DNA of 64,000 bases. Source: an uncultured Bacteroidota bacterium. GTDB taxonomy: Bacteria; Bacteroidota; Bacteroidia; Chitinophagales; Chitinophagaceae. The number at the start of each line of letters is the position of its first letter. Within the stretch, counting starts at the first letter, position 1. The position numbers and the translations under genes were made by a program. The stretch is taken from contig CAIYLW010000020.1 in NCBI GenBank assembly GCA_903927185.1, positions 62,001 through 126,000 of the forward strand, written 5' to 3'. Positions 17,094 to 26,481 of this stretch are shown here, piece by piece. The notes under the pieces were generated by a model that saw only the letters and a program-made list of their open reading frames with translations, did no database searches and was not told where the DNA came from.

Positions 17094-18170
17094 ATGATCG
17101 ATTTTGCTATACCTAAGTTTCCTGTAGTAAACCAATCCCTTCATGCGGAACTTAAAAAAAGGGTGCAAGCCTATTTTGATGAAAGAGGCATAGAATCAAC
17201 AGGAACGCCACGGCTTTTTACGAAAGCCATTATAATGGTTATTGCATTTATCACTTTATATATACAATTATTAGTATGGACACCAGTTTGGTATTTAGGT
17301 GTTATAGAAAGCTTTATTTTAGGAGGATTAGTTGCAGCTATTGGGTTTAATGTTATGCATGATGGGAGTCATGGAAGTTTTAGCACCAATAAATGGATCA
17401 ATAGGGTTGCCGCTTCATCTATCAGTATGTTAGGTGCGAATCATTTTATGTGGAATATGAAACATAATATGATACACCATAGTTTTACCAATGTTGATGG
17501 GGTAGATGATGATATTGAAATTGGTATTTTAATGCGAATGGCCCCAACTCAGAAACGTCTTAAAATGCACAAATTTCAACAATATTACTTTTGGTTTTTG
17601 TATATGTTACTTTACCTTTTTTGGATATTCTTTACAGATTACAAAAAGTATTTTTCTAAAAAGATAGGGAATGTGCCTCTAAAGAAAATGACTTTGGGAG
17701 ATCATTTTGAATTTTGGGGAGTTAAGGTGTATCATATAGCTTTCTTTATTGTAATTCCTATTTATGCTGTTGGATGGTTAGCCTGGTTAATAGGGTTTTG
17801 TGTAATGAGTGTAGTTGCTGGCTTTGTTTTAAGTATTGTCTTTCAATTAGCACATACCGTTGAGCAAACGGCATTTCCAATAGCTGATATAGAATCACAT
17901 AAACTGCCCGATGAATTTGCTGCCCATCAAATTAAAACTACTGCTAATTTTGCTACAAGAAATAAATTGGTTAGTTGGTTAGTAGGTGGATTGAATTTCC
18001 AAATTGAGCATCATTTATTTCCAAAAGTTTCACACGTTCACTATCCGGCAATTAGCAAAATTGTTCGTAAAATTTGTGCAGAATATCATTTAAAATATAT
18101 CGAGTACCCTACAATGAGAAGGGCAGTTGTAGCACACGTTCGCTTCTTGCGTAGTATGGGAAGAGCTTAA
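17094..18170 (+). CDS. Membrane fatty acid desaturase (acyl-lipid/acyl-CoA type)
   Basis: Integral membrane di-iron desaturase of 358 residues. The three histidine boxes are present: HDGSH (residues 89-93), HNMIHH (124-129) and QIEHH (about 302-306), the last of the kind found in front-end (delta-5/delta-6-like) desaturases. Four or more membrane segments lie at about 45-85, 165-185 and 210-255. It introduces a cis double bond into membrane acyl chains; regiospecificity cannot be read from sequence. There is no fused cytochrome b5 domain, so electrons must come from a separate carrier. Transcribed alone from its own promoter box and converging on topA with one base between the genes. Confidence 0.9.
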   Translation: MIDFAIPKFPVVNQSLHAELKKRVQAYFDERGIESTGTPRLFTKAIIMVIAFITLYIQLLVWTPVWYLGVIESFILGGLVAAIGFNVMHDGSHGSFSTNKWINRVAASSISMLGANHFMWNMKHNMIHHSFTNVDGVDDDIEIGILMRMAPTQKRLKMHKFQQYYFWFLYMLLYLFWIFFTDYKKYFSKKIGNVPLKKMTLGDHFEFWGVKVYHIAFFIVIPIYAVGWLAWLIGFCVMSVVAGFVLSIVFQLAHTVEQTAFPIADIESHKLPDEFAAHQIKTTANFATRNKLVSWLVGGLNFQIEHHLFPKVSHVHYPAISKIVRKICAEYHLKYIEYPTMRRAVVAHVRFLRSMGRA

Positions 18171-18171
18171 T

Positions 18172-20760
18172 CTATTTCTTTATAATAGCTTTCTTTACAG
18201 CTTTTTTTGCGGGTGATTTTTTAGTATTACTAACAGCTTTTTTTGCTGGTACTTTTTTAGTAAATGCCCCTGGAACTTGTTCCTCAATCATTTTCTTGAT
18301 ATCTTCTAATTCAACGATAGCAAGATCTTCAGGTAAGAACTTTGTGCCATCTGATTTTTTACCCAGCTTCAACATTTTTTTCTGAAAACGAATAAATGCA
18401 CCCCAACGACCATTCTCAATAGAAATCTTTTCAGCAGGCCATTGTCTGATAAAACGATTAGCCTCTTTATCAATCTTCTTTTCAATAAGTTCATTGATAT
18501 CTTTCTGACTTAACTCGTCAAAGTTGTAAGCTCTAGGAATATTAATATAGAGGTCGTTCCATTTTATAAAAGGGCCAAATCTTCCTTTGCCTTTTGTAAC
18601 GGGCAATTCTTCAAAAAAACCAATTGGTGCATCTGCCAGTTGCTTTTCATTGATTAAAAGAATGGCTCTTTCAAGATCCATAGTATGAAGATCTTCTCCT
18701 TTAGGAATGGAAATAAACTGTTCCCCCAATTTAATATACGGACCAAATCTACCAATATTCACTGCTAATTCTTGCCCTTCGTATTCACCTATAGTTCTAG
18801 GTAAATCAAACAATTGCATGGCTTCTTCCATAGAAATTGTTTCGATGCTTTGGGTTTGTTTTAATTTAGCAAAGCGTGGCTTTTCTTCTTCATTACTGCT
18901 ATCTCCAATTTGAACCATTGGGCCATATCTGCCCATACGTGCAATTACTTTTTTCCCGCTTAAAGTATCTATTCCTAATTCTCTTTCACCTTTTGCTCTC
19001 TCAGCTGTTTCAAGGGTATGTTCAATTGTAGAATGAAATGGTTTATAAAATCCATCAATCATATTACTCCAGACAATCTTACCAGCAGCAATTTCATCAA
19101 ACTCTTGTTCAATTTTAGCTGTAAAGCCAAAATCCATCACTTTGGTAAAGTGTTGTTTTAAAAAGTCGGTAACAACCATCCCTAAATCAGTTGGAAATAA
19201 TTTTGATTTTTCCGCTCCTGTATTTTCAGAGAGAATTTGCTTTTCTATTTCGTTTGAAGGATTTAAAGTATAAACAGTGCTTTGTCTTTTAATAGCATCT
19301 TTATCTCTTTTTTCTACGTAATTACGCTTCATAATGGTGGTAATGGTTGGAGCGTAAGTAGATGGTCGGCCAATTCCTAATTCTTCTAATTTCTTTACTA
19401 AAGAAGCTTCAGTATATCTTGCTGAAGCACGCGAAAATTTTTCGCTGGCTGTTAACTGATTTAAATTTAGTGATTGTTTAATTGCTAACTGAGGCAACAT
19501 GCCTTCTGTATCTTCTTCCTCATCTTCATCTTTTCCTTCCAAATAAACTTTCAAGAAACCATCGAATTTCATCACTTCACCTATAGCCTGAAGTTGTTCT
19601 TTATTTGTACTGATTTCAATATGGGCAGTTGTTTTTTCAAAAGCGGCATCAGACATCTGACTGGCGATGGTTCTCTTCCATATTAATTCATATAGCCTTC
19701 TAGTTTCATCATCAGCAATGGTATGATTGTTCATATAGGTTGGACGAATTGCTTCGTGCGCCTCTTGAGCTGATTCATTTTTATTTTTAAATTTCCTAGG
19801 CTGATGATAGTTCTTACCAAATGCATTAGTGATTTCATTTTGAATATCTCCCAGTGCAGTATCACTTAAATTGATACTATCTGTACGCATATAAGTGATC
19901 TTACCACTTTCATACAGTTTCTGAGCCAGTAACATAGTTTTACTAACACTATAACCCATTTTACGTGATGCTTCTTGTTGTAGAGTGGATGTTGTAAAAG
20001 GAGCAGCGGGTGTTCTTTTTGTTGGTTTTACCTGTATATCTGTTACTGTATAACTAGCATTTTTACAAGTTTCCAGGAATTTTTTGGCTGCTTCTTCCTG
20101 AGCAAACTTTGTAGGTCCTTCAGCCTTAAAACCTACTTTTTTCCCATTAATATCTAGAGCAGAAAATTCAGCTTCAATTTTAAAACTACTTTCTGAAATA
20201 AATTGATTGATTTCTCTTTCTCTTTCAACCACCAATCTTACGGCTACGCTTTGCACTCTACCGGCACTCAGACTCCTCTGCATCCCAATTTTGCGCCATA
20301 GTACAGGGCTAAGCTCAAATCCCACCAATCTATCTAATACGCGTCTGGCTTGTTGTGCATTTACCAAATTCATATTGATAAGTCTAGGATTAGCTACTGC
20401 TTTCTTAATTGCAGGGGCCGTAATTTCATGGAAAACAATTCTTTTGGTAGTTTTCGGATCAAGTCCTAACACTTCCGCCAGATGCCAACTAATACTTTCC
20501 CCTTCTCTGTCCTCATCCGACGCTAACCATACTTCCGTTGACTTTTTTGCCAATTGTCGAAGTTCCTTTACCACTTTTTCCTTGTCATCCGGAACTTTAT
20601 ATCTGGGTAAATAATGATTATTAACATCGATCCCCATATCGTCTTTTTCCAGATCACGAATATGACCAAAACAGCTTTTTACTTCAAAATCAGATCCTAA
20701 GATCTTTTCGATTGTTTTAGCTTTTGCAGGTGACTCAACGATTAGTAGATTTTTTGCCAT
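18172..20760 (-). CDS. topA: DNA topoisomerase I (type IA)
   Basis: Relaxes negative supercoils. The Toprim domain is at the N-terminus (LLIVESPAKAKTIEKILG; WLASDEDREGE), followed by the arch domains with active-site Tyr near residue 290 in TYMRTDS. The C-terminal third carries repeated short beta units of the topo C-repeat type (GRYGPMVQIG, GRFGPYIKLG, GRFGPFIKW, GRWGAFIRF) in place of four-cysteine zinc fingers. It ends in a Lys/Ala-rich tail (about 30 residues), a plausible DNA-binding extension. The start MAKNLLIVES at 20760 is preferred over the ATG three codons upstream because the domain begins there. Full length and intact. Confidence 0.97.
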   Translation of the reverse strand: MAKNLLIVESPAKAKTIEKILGSDFEVKSCFGHIRDLEKDDMGIDVNNHYLPRYKVPDDKEKVVKELRQLAKKSTEVWLASDEDREGESISWHLAEVLGLDPKTTKRIVFHEITAPAIKKAVANPRLINMNLVNAQQARRVLDRLVGFELSPVLWRKIGMQRSLSAGRVQSVAVRLVVEREREINQFISESSFKIEAEFSALDINGKKVGFKAEGPTKFAQEEAAKKFLETCKNASYTVTDIQVKPTKRTPAAPFTTSTLQQEASRKMGYSVSKTMLLAQKLYESGKITYMRTDSINLSDTALGDIQNEITNAFGKNYHQPRKFKNKNESAQEAHEAIRPTYMNNHTIADDETRRLYELIWKRTIASQMSDAAFEKTTAHIEISTNKEQLQAIGEVMKFDGFLKVYLEGKDEDEEEDTEGMLPQLAIKQSLNLNQLTASEKFSRASARYTEASLVKKLEELGIGRPSTYAPTITTIMKRNYVEKRDKDAIKRQSTVYTLNPSNEIEKQILSENTGAEKSKLFPTDLGMVVTDFLKQHFTKVMDFGFTAKIEQEFDEIAAGKIVWSNMIDGFYKPFHSTIEHTLETAERAKGERELGIDTLSGKKVIARMGRYGPMVQIGDSSNEEEKPRFAKLKQTQSIETISMEEAMQLFDLPRTIGEYEGQELAVNIGRFGPYIKLGEQFISIPKGEDLHTMDLERAILLINEKQLADAPIGFFEELPVTKGKGRFGPFIKWNDLYINIPRAYNFDELSQKDINELIEKKIDKEANRFIRQWPAEKISIENGRWGAFIRFQKKMLKLGKKSDGTKFLPEDLAIVELEDIKKMIEEQVPGAFTKKVPAKKAVSNTKKSPAKKAVKKAIIKK

Positions 20761-20900
20761 ATTACTCAAAACCGCTATGGGCGGTTCTTTGATGATTTTT
20801 TTACTATATGTTTTTTTCTTTCAACTGCTATCAAAAACTCTTTGGAAGTTTTGCTAGTTCGGATGCAATATTAGTTCAAACCTTCAAATTCCAAAAAATA

Positions 20901-21767
20901 TCAATTTAAACCTTCCCTGAAAAAATGGTCAATCGTATTACCGATTGATGCTTCTTTATAGATTCTGCTATGTCCAAGTCCCTCAGTTATTACAAATTGA
21001 ATATTCGAAGGTTTTTCATTTAAAATTGGAATTAAGTCTACAAATGGACAGATTTTGTCATCCTTATCATGTATCCATAAAATAGGGGCACTAATATGTT
21101 TGATAGCATGAACCACTGATATGTTTTCAATTGATTCATGTGTCATTTCTTTGATAAGCTGTTCAAATGCGTTCATCAGTTTCTGATCTGGGGAGAACAG
21201 GCTATAAAAATGTTCAATTGCTCTATCTGTTCTTATAGCTGGGGCCACTAATACTAATCGCCTACTTGATTGATTGGGAAGCTCTTTAAATGCCAATGAT
21301 CCTGCTAATCCACCTAATGAATGTCCCATTATACCATAAAATGGGCCAAAACTAGCTTCGATTTTTAAAATTGCTTCTTTATAAATGAGCGCATTTATCA
21401 ATTTCCCATCACTTAATCCATGAGCCGGGGCATCAAAAGTGTTTACTTCAAAACCTTGTTTTTTAAATAGACTCACATATTTTTCAAATTTGTAACTATA
21501 ACTGCTAAAGCCGTGAAGAATTAATATTTTATTACCATTGGGCTTTGGTGAAGTAAAACGAAAACCTCTTATGGTTATATCTGATAGTAATAATGCTAAT
21601 TTTTCTGCTTTATGAAAAAGGGGAGGTTCTTTAAGTTTTTTTCTTTGATTTCTTGGGGTACAGAAAAGTTTATATGCCATTTCTGCTGCTTTTCTTGGCG
21701 ACACGAGCCCAATGGTATGAATCTTAGTTTTATAATAAGTGATTGCTAACCGCTGAGATAATTTCAT
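20901..21767 (-). CDS. Alpha/beta hydrolase
   Basis: Serine hydrolase of about 288 residues. The nucleophile elbow is GHSLGG, the acid is probably the Asp in IHDKDDKICP, and the base His is in GLGHSRIY. The oxyanion-side motif HGFSSYSYKFEKY follows strand 3. No signal peptide, so probably cytosolic; substrate unknown (esterase or lipase-like). A longer ORF starts at 21812, but the promoter at 21782-21812 would place transcription start near 21776, so the ATG at 21767 (MKLSQRL) or 21773 is the likely start. Divergent from the ferredoxin gene. Confidence 0.85.
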   Translation of the reverse strand: MKLSQRLAITYYKTKIHTIGLVSPRKAAEMAYKLFCTPRNQRKKLKEPPLFHKAEKLALLLSDITIRGFRFTSPKPNGNKILILHGFSSYSYKFEKYVSLFKKQGFEVNTFDAPAHGLSDGKLINALIYKEAILKIEASFGPFYGIMGHSLGGLAGSLAFKELPNQSSRRLVLVAPAIRTDRAIEHFYSLFSPDQKLMNAFEQLIKEMTHESIENISVVHAIKHISAPILWIHDKDDKICPFVDLIPILNEKPSNIQFVITEGLGHSRIYKEASIGNTIDHFFREGLN

Positions 21768-21781
21768 TTTCATATAATTCG

Positions 21782-21812
21782 CAAATATAGTGATGATAGA
21801 AGGACCGGTCAA
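21782..21812 (-). promoter_or_regulatory. Promoter of the alpha/beta hydrolase gene
   Basis: Minus strand: TTG (21812-21810), 20 bases, then TATATTTG (21789-21782). Both elements and spacing fit the Bacteroidota promoter. It decides the hydrolase start: ATGs upstream of about 21776 would not be transcribed. Confidence 0.6.
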
Positions 21813-21873
21813 TCAATTATAAACAGTTATAAGAAATTTCGCATTTCGAAGTGTATCTATTCATTTGAACCGA

Positions 21874-21881
21874 TACTTTTG
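21874..21881 (+). promoter_or_regulatory. -7 box upstream of the ferredoxin gene
   Basis: TACTTTTG, full match to TAnnTTTG, 17 bases before the ATG. No clear -33 element. Confidence 0.5.
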
Positions 21882-21898
21882 CAGCAAATAGGGATATC

Positions 21899-22234
21899 AT
21901 GTATAATATCACAATAGAGTTTGAGCAAAAGGGACTAATGCCAGTTACCTTAAGTTCAGTTAAAGAAGGGGATAGTTTATTAGAAGTTTGTCTTGACAAC
22001 GGAATTGAATTACACCATAATTGCGGAGCAGTTTGTGCTTGTAGTACTTGTCATTTATATGTTGACAGAGGTGCAGATCATATTCAAGAATTAACTGACC
22101 GAGAAGAAGATTTCATCGATCGTGCTGTTAACCCTCGAATCAGTTCCCGTTTAGGTTGTCAGTGTGTTTTAGAAAAAGGAACTGGGAATATTAAGATTAC
22201 CATACCAGACCAATCTCAATTTTTAGGAGAATAA
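21899..22234 (+). CDS. fdx: [2Fe-2S] ferredoxin of the ISC/adrenodoxin type
   Basis: Small electron carrier of 111 residues. The cluster ligands follow the Isc-ferredoxin pattern: Cys42, Cys48 and Cys51 in NCGAVCACSTCHLYV, and Cys87 in RLGCQCV. The acidic helix ELTDREEDFID fits the adrenodoxin-like family. It is likely to supply electrons for iron-sulfur cluster assembly. The next gene is iscX, 31 bases downstream, which supports this role; iscS, iscU and hscA/B are not in this window. Confidence 0.92.
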   Translation: MYNITIEFEQKGLMPVTLSSVKEGDSLLEVCLDNGIELHHNCGAVCACSTCHLYVDRGADHIQELTDREEDFIDRAVNPRISSRLGCQCVLEKGTGNIKITIPDQSQFLGE

Positions 22235-22265
22235 TTTCATTTAATTTTACTGAATAGTTAATAGT

Positions 22266-22505
22266 ATGACGCATTTTGAACCTCCCATTCACTGGAATGA
22301 TCATGAAGATATTGCCATGAAACTGTATGAAAGATTCGGAGACGATTTCACAGAATCAAAAATTTATCGGATCCGTTTTACGGATTTATTAGAATGGATA
22401 TTGGAAATACCCAGATTTGAAGGCACAAAAGAACAGAGTACAGAAGGTCATTTAGAAATGATTCAAAGCGCTTGGGTTTATGAATGGCGCGATAATCAGA
22501 AATAA
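22266..22505 (+). CDS. iscX: IscX-like Fe-S assembly adaptor
   Basis: Acidic protein of 79 residues matching IscX/YfhJ: IHWNDHEDIAMKLYERFG, then IRFTDLLEWILEIPRFEG, then EMIQSAWVYEW. IscX binds the cysteine desulfurase IscS and iron and tunes cluster assembly. It is a few residues longer than proteobacterial IscX, with the extension at the N-terminus. Probably in one operon with the preceding ferredoxin. Confidence 0.88.
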   Translation: MTHFEPPIHWNDHEDIAMKLYERFGDDFTESKIYRIRFTDLLEWILEIPRFEGTKEQSTEGHLEMIQSAWVYEWRDNQK

Positions 22506-22560
22506 CTTTGCGCTCTTTTTGGCAAAACCTCCTTTACTTGTCTTAATTTCATAGTGACTT

Positions 22561-23082
22561 ATGAATATATTAAAACAATTTAATGCTATTTCTTGTTTAG
22601 TTTTTGACATGGACGGGGTGTTAACTGATGGCACTCTTTTAGTATTGCCAGATGGAGTAATGGCAAGAAAAATGAATATCAAAGACGGATATGCCTTACA
22701 GCTAGCTGTAAAAAAAGGATATCGTGTTTTGGTAATTTCAGGAGGTAATTCCCCGGAAGTTAAAGACCGTTTATTGAAATTGGGCATTTCTGAAGTATGG
22801 ATGCAAGTCTCAGATAAAGCTTCTGTTTTAAAAGAATGGTTATCAATTAATCAGATTCCTACATCGGAAGTGTTGTTTATGGGGGATGATATTCCTGATT
22901 TGCCGGTAATGCGAATGGTGGGTTTGAAAGCTTGTCCTGCAGATGCTGCTATCGATATTAAAAATTCAGTTGACTATATTTCTATTTATAAAGGTGGGGA
23001 AGGTTGTGTTAGAGAGGTTATTGAGAAAGTTATGAAGTTGAGGGGTGATTGGGATACGGATACTGGTATTATGGCTCAATAA
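22561..23082 (+). CDS. kdsC: KdsC-type HAD phosphatase (Kdo 8-phosphate phosphatase)
   Basis: Capless HAD phosphatase of 173 residues. Motif I is FDMDGVLTDG (Asp nucleophile and general acid), motif II VISGGNSP, motif III Lys in VSDKASVL, motif IV GDDIPDLPVM. These, and the short length, match KdsC, which dephosphorylates 3-deoxy-D-manno-octulosonate 8-phosphate for lipopolysaccharide inner core synthesis. The related N-acylneuraminate-9-phosphatase-like YrbI subgroup is an alternative. It lies 55 bases after iscX and 27 bases before the prenyltransferase, all on the same strand. Confidence 0.85.
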   Translation: MNILKQFNAISCLVFDMDGVLTDGTLLVLPDGVMARKMNIKDGYALQLAVKKGYRVLVISGGNSPEVKDRLLKLGISEVWMQVSDKASVLKEWLSINQIPTSEVLFMGDDIPDLPVMRMVGLKACPADAAIDIKNSVDYISIYKGGEGCVREVIEKVMKLRGDWDTDTGIMAQ

Positions 23083-23109
23083 GATGTTTTAATAATTAAT
23101 CATTTTTTT

Positions 23110-24042
23110 TTGAAATTAATCATTGCTTTTTTTCGTTTAATACGATGGCCCAACCTCGTATTCATAGCACTTACACAAATATTATTTGAGTATTGTATTT
23201 ATGAAAGAGTTTTCAGTAATGATATACATACCTATCAATCATTTTATTTACTGATAATTGCATCTGTTTTAATAGCTGCTGCTGGTTATATTATTAATGA
23301 TTACTTTGATTTAGATATTGATCAGATTAATAAACCAGAAAAAGTGGTTGTGAATTCTGTTATCAATAGGAGATGGGTCATCTTCTGGCATATGTTCCTT
23401 AGCTTAATAGGAATTTATTGTACCATGGTTGCATTGCATTTTACAGAATATTGGCATTTGATTTTAGCAAATATGTGTAGTGTTATTTTTCTTTGGATTT
23501 ATAGTACATCACTAAAAAAACAATTATTAATAGGTAATGTACTTATTTCTTTAATGACTGCTTGGGTTATTGGGATCTTATATTTTTCAAAATATCCGTT
23601 GAATAACTTCCCAAATTCAAATTATACATCCAATCAAAATGTTCGTTTCTTTCGTTTGTCAATTCTTTATGCTGGATTTGCCTTTGTAATTTCTTTAATT
23701 CGGGAAGTGGTAAAAGATCTTGAAGACATGGAGGGTGATAGGAAATATGGGGGAAGAACCATGCCAATTGTTTGGGGTGTGAATGCCAGCAAAGTATTTA
23801 TTTCGGTATGGTTAATTGTTTTGATTACTACCCTTATTATTCTTCAGCTTTATGTTATACAGCTTGGATGGTGGTTTAGTATTATCTATTGTCTTATTTT
23901 GATCATAGCCCCTTTACTATATGTTTTCAAAAAACTATTTTCTGCAAATACTGCATCCGATTTTCATCAACTGAGTATCCTAATAAAAATGGTAATGTTT
24001 ACAGGAATACTTTCTATGATTTTTTTTAGGTATTATCAATAA
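23110..24042 (+). CDS. UbiA-family prenyltransferase
   Basis: Integral membrane protein of 310 residues with eight or nine hydrophobic helices. The two Asp-rich motifs of UbiA enzymes are visible: NDYFDLDIDQINKP (about residues 63-76) and REVVKDLEDMEGD (about 198-210). These bind prenyl diphosphate through Mg2+. Bacteroidota homologues are commonly annotated as geranylgeranylglycerol-phosphate geranylgeranyltransferase, but the true substrate is unsettled. The likely start is TTG at 23110, directly followed by KLIIAFFRLIRWPN, the usual beginning of the domain. Likely co-transcribed with kdsC upstream and maf, 20 bases downstream. Confidence 0.83.
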   Translation: MKLIIAFFRLIRWPNLVFIALTQILFEYCIYERVFSNDIHTYQSFYLLIIASVLIAAAGYIINDYFDLDIDQINKPEKVVVNSVINRRWVIFWHMFLSLIGIYCTMVALHFTEYWHLILANMCSVIFLWIYSTSLKKQLLIGNVLISLMTAWVIGILYFSKYPLNNFPNSNYTSNQNVRFFRLSILYAGFAFVISLIREVVKDLEDMEGDRKYGGRTMPIVWGVNASKVFISVWLIVLITTLIILQLYVIQLGWWFSIIYCLILIIAPLLYVFKKLFSANTASDFHQLSILIKMVMFTGILSMIFFRYYQ

Positions 24043-24062
24043 CTATTTACATATCATTTCTC

Positions 24063-24650
24063 ATGAAAGACTTTATACTTGCTTCTCAATCGCCTAGAAG
24101 AAAACTTTTATTGGAATGGGCAGAGATGTCATTTGAAATAATTGTAAAGTCAACCGATGAAGTTTTTCCTGATGGACTTTCTATTGATGAGATACCTGTG
24201 TATATTGCTCGTCAGAAAGCTGTAGCAGTGAAAGAGCATATTCAATCTGCCTATCATAAATTATATGCCCGAAAGCCCATTTTGGCCGCAGATACGGTAG
24301 TTGTTTTGGAAAATGAAATCATCGGTAAACCCAAGGATCGCAATCATGCCATTGAAATTCTAAGCCGACTTTCTGGTAAAAAACACCAAGTAATTACAGG
24401 TGTAGTAATACTTCATGAAGAAGGCGAAATTTCTTTTTTGGATACTACAGATGTTGAATTCTATCCGCTTACATCAGAACAAATAGAATTTTATGTAGAT
24501 AAATATCAACCTTATGATAAGGCGGGCTCTTACGCTATTCAGGAATGGATAGGAGTAGTAGGGATTAAATCTGTAAAAGGAGATTTTTACAATGTAATGG
24601 GTTTGCCAATTAGTAGGGTTGTACAAGCTTTTCAAAATATTTTAGTGTAA
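24063..24650 (+). CDS. maf: Maf family nucleotide pyrophosphatase
   Basis: House-cleaning nucleoside triphosphate pyrophosphatase of 195 residues that hydrolyses non-canonical or modified NTPs such as dTTP/UTP or m7GTP. Family motifs: LASQSPRRKLLLEW at the start, the PILAADTVV strand, IGKPKD and SGKKHQVITGV, and DKAGSYAIQEW. The QxxDKAG-like block places it in the YhdE/dTTPase-like subgroup by eye, though that assignment is tentative. A weak hairpin (24676-24710) follows, just before the next start codon. Confidence 0.93.
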   Translation: MKDFILASQSPRRKLLLEWAEMSFEIIVKSTDEVFPDGLSIDEIPVYIARQKAVAVKEHIQSAYHKLYARKPILAADTVVVLENEIIGKPKDRNHAIEILSRLSGKKHQVITGVVILHEEGEISFLDTTDVEFYPLTSEQIEFYVDKYQPYDKAGSYAIQEWIGVVGIKSVKGDFYNVMGLPISRVVQAFQNILV

Positions 24651-24710
24651 TTATTTTTTAAAGTTTGTCATTATAAAAAAAGGCTACTAATTTTCTTTAG
24701 AACCTTTTTT

Positions 24711-25982
24711 ATGAATGAGAATCTTTTACAATTTATTTGGCAAAACCGCTTCATTAGAACCGGACCCTATCATACTACAGAAGGTATTTTATTAGAGATC
24801 ATTAACCCTGGAATACATAATTTTAATCAAGGACCAGATTTTTTAAATGCTCGAATTAAACTTGCAGAAACAGAATGGGCAGGTAATATTGAGTTACATG
24901 TTCAGTCATCTGACTGGTACAAACATCATCACGAAAAAGATCCAAATTTTAAAAATATTATTTTACATGTTGTTTGGATAGATGATATCAATATTGTTGG
25001 TCAGCCTGGAATTGGAATACCTACTTTTTGTATTCAACCCTATGTTTCCAATTTTTTATTAAACAAGTATGCTAGTTTGATGTTAGATTATCCTTTTGCA
25101 AAACCCTGTTATTCTTATTTACCAGCTATGAGCCAATTGAAATGGTTAGCATGGAAAGAGCGATTGGTATTAGAAAGATTAGAAAAGAAAACAAAGAAAA
25201 TTTGTCAATATTTAAAAGAAGCTAATCAAGATTGGGAAACGATTACATGGTGGTTATTAGCCTCAAATTTCGGACTTAAAGTAAATGAACATTTATTTGA
25301 GTCAATGGCCCGTTCTATTCCTTTAAGAATATTGGCAAATCATAGAAATCAAATTCAACAACTTGAATCAATATTAATGGGGCAGTGTAATTTGCTAAAT
25401 CAACCATTCGAAGAGCACTATCCCAAGATGCTGCAAAAAGAGTATCGTTATTTAAAAAACAAATATCGTTTGCAAAATATAATTGCCCAACCAGCTTTTT
25501 TAAGAATGCGACCAGCTTCATTTCCAACATTACGTCTGGCACAATTGGCAAAAATGATTCATAGGAATGATCATTTTTTCGATTATTTTAAAAATGAAGA
25601 AAATATTTCTCTACTCCAAAAAAAGCTGATGGTCTTTCCTAATGATTATTGGCTATACCATTATAGGTTTGATGACATTGGAATATTTAAAGAGAAAAGG
25701 ATGGGAATCTCCATGGTGAATTCCATATTAATCAATACCGTGATTCCATTGTTATTTGCTTATGGATATTTTAAAAAGGAAAGTAGCTTTCAAGTAAAGG
25801 CTTTAAATTGGTTGATGGAGCTAGGGTCAGAAAGGAATCGTATTACCAATGAATGGTCTTCTTATAAAGTATTTAATAAAACCGCTTTTGATTCACAGGC
25901 TTTAATAGAATTGAGTCAAAGTTATTGCAAAGAGAAACTTTGTCTTAATTGTGCAGTAGGCATATCTATACTTGGAAATTAA
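24711..25982 (+). CDS. DUF2851 family protein
   Basis: Protein of 423 residues matching the Bacteroidota-typical DUF2851 family: LLQFIWQNRFI at the start, NQGPDFLNARIKLAETEWAG, then ELHVQSSDWYKHHH and the strand ILHVVWIDD. The core resembles a small restriction-like or lectin-like beta domain, but no catalytic set is established. Four cysteines near the end (YCKEKLCLNCAVG) could bind a metal or Fe-S cluster. No signal peptide or membrane segment. Function unknown. Probably the last gene of the kdsC-UbiA-maf run; it converges on osmC. Confidence 0.88.
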   Translation: MNENLLQFIWQNRFIRTGPYHTTEGILLEIINPGIHNFNQGPDFLNARIKLAETEWAGNIELHVQSSDWYKHHHEKDPNFKNIILHVVWIDDINIVGQPGIGIPTFCIQPYVSNFLLNKYASLMLDYPFAKPCYSYLPAMSQLKWLAWKERLVLERLEKKTKKICQYLKEANQDWETITWWLLASNFGLKVNEHLFESMARSIPLRILANHRNQIQQLESILMGQCNLLNQPFEEHYPKMLQKEYRYLKNKYRLQNIIAQPAFLRMRPASFPTLRLAQLAKMIHRNDHFFDYFKNEENISLLQKKLMVFPNDYWLYHYRFDDIGIFKEKRMGISMVNSILINTVIPLLFAYGYFKKESSFQVKALNWLMELGSERNRITNEWSSYKVFNKTAFDSQALIELSQSYCKEKLCLNCAVGISILGN

Positions 25983-25991
25983 TAGATAAAT

Positions 25992-26023
25992 AAAAAAGCA
26001 CTTCGAATATTTCATCGAAGTGC
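25992..26023 (-). terminator. Rho-independent terminator of the OsmC gene
   Basis: Perfect 9-bp stem GCACTTCGA (25998-26006) with TCGAAGTGC (26015-26023), loop of 8. On the minus strand it is followed by six T (25997-25992). No T-run on the plus strand. Confidence 0.88.
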
Positions 26024-26033
26024 CCAATAATCT

Positions 26034-26438
26034 TTACCAATTAAAAACCATATCTAATTCAATATCAGGGTGCAGACTCCTTTCTACAGGGCAGGTTCTA
26101 GCTGTTCTTTCTAATATTTCTTTTTGCTTATCATCTAGATTCAAGTTCGTAGGGAAAAAAATATGGGCAATTAATTTACCTATTCTACGAGGATCTGAAA
26201 CCATTATTTTTGTTACATCTACTCTAGTACCATCTAACACTATGTTCATCGTATTTGCTTTAATGGCCATAGTTGTTATCATACAAGTTCCAAGAGCCGT
26301 GGCCATTAAATCTGTTGGAGAAAAACGTTCTCCCTTGCCCTGATTATCACTAGGTGCATCTGTTTCAATTTCTGTAGAACTTTGTAAATGGATGGCACTT
26401 GTTCTTAGACCACCTTTATAAATAATTTGTGAAGTCAT
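26034..26438 (-). CDS. OsmC family protein
   Basis: Protein of 134 residues from the OsmC/Ohr superfamily. The redox pattern is visible: the first Cys in LGTCMITTMA (helix) and the second in TARTCPVERSL, where an OsmC peroxidase has its resolving pair. SPTDLMATALGTC and CPVERSLHPDIEL are family signatures. It probably reduces organic hydroperoxides using thiols in the cytosol. Single gene with its own terminator, divergent from the next gene. Confidence 0.9.
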   Translation of the reverse strand: MTSQIIYKGGLRTSAIHLQSSTEIETDAPSDNQGKGERFSPTDLMATALGTCMITTMAIKANTMNIVLDGTRVDVTKIMVSDPRRIGKLIAHIFFPTNLNLDDKQKEILERTARTCPVERSLHPDIELDMVFNW

Positions 26439-26481
26439 TGCGTCATTTTTGCCCTAAATTTACTGTATCAAATCATAAGAA

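Noticed and set aside
24676-24710. Hairpin AAAAAAGG/CCTTTTTT between maf and the DUF2851 gene, considered as a terminator or start-occluding structure
   Set aside because: The stem has only two GC pairs, and the loop is 19 bases. It is too weak to list as a feature in an AT-rich genome.
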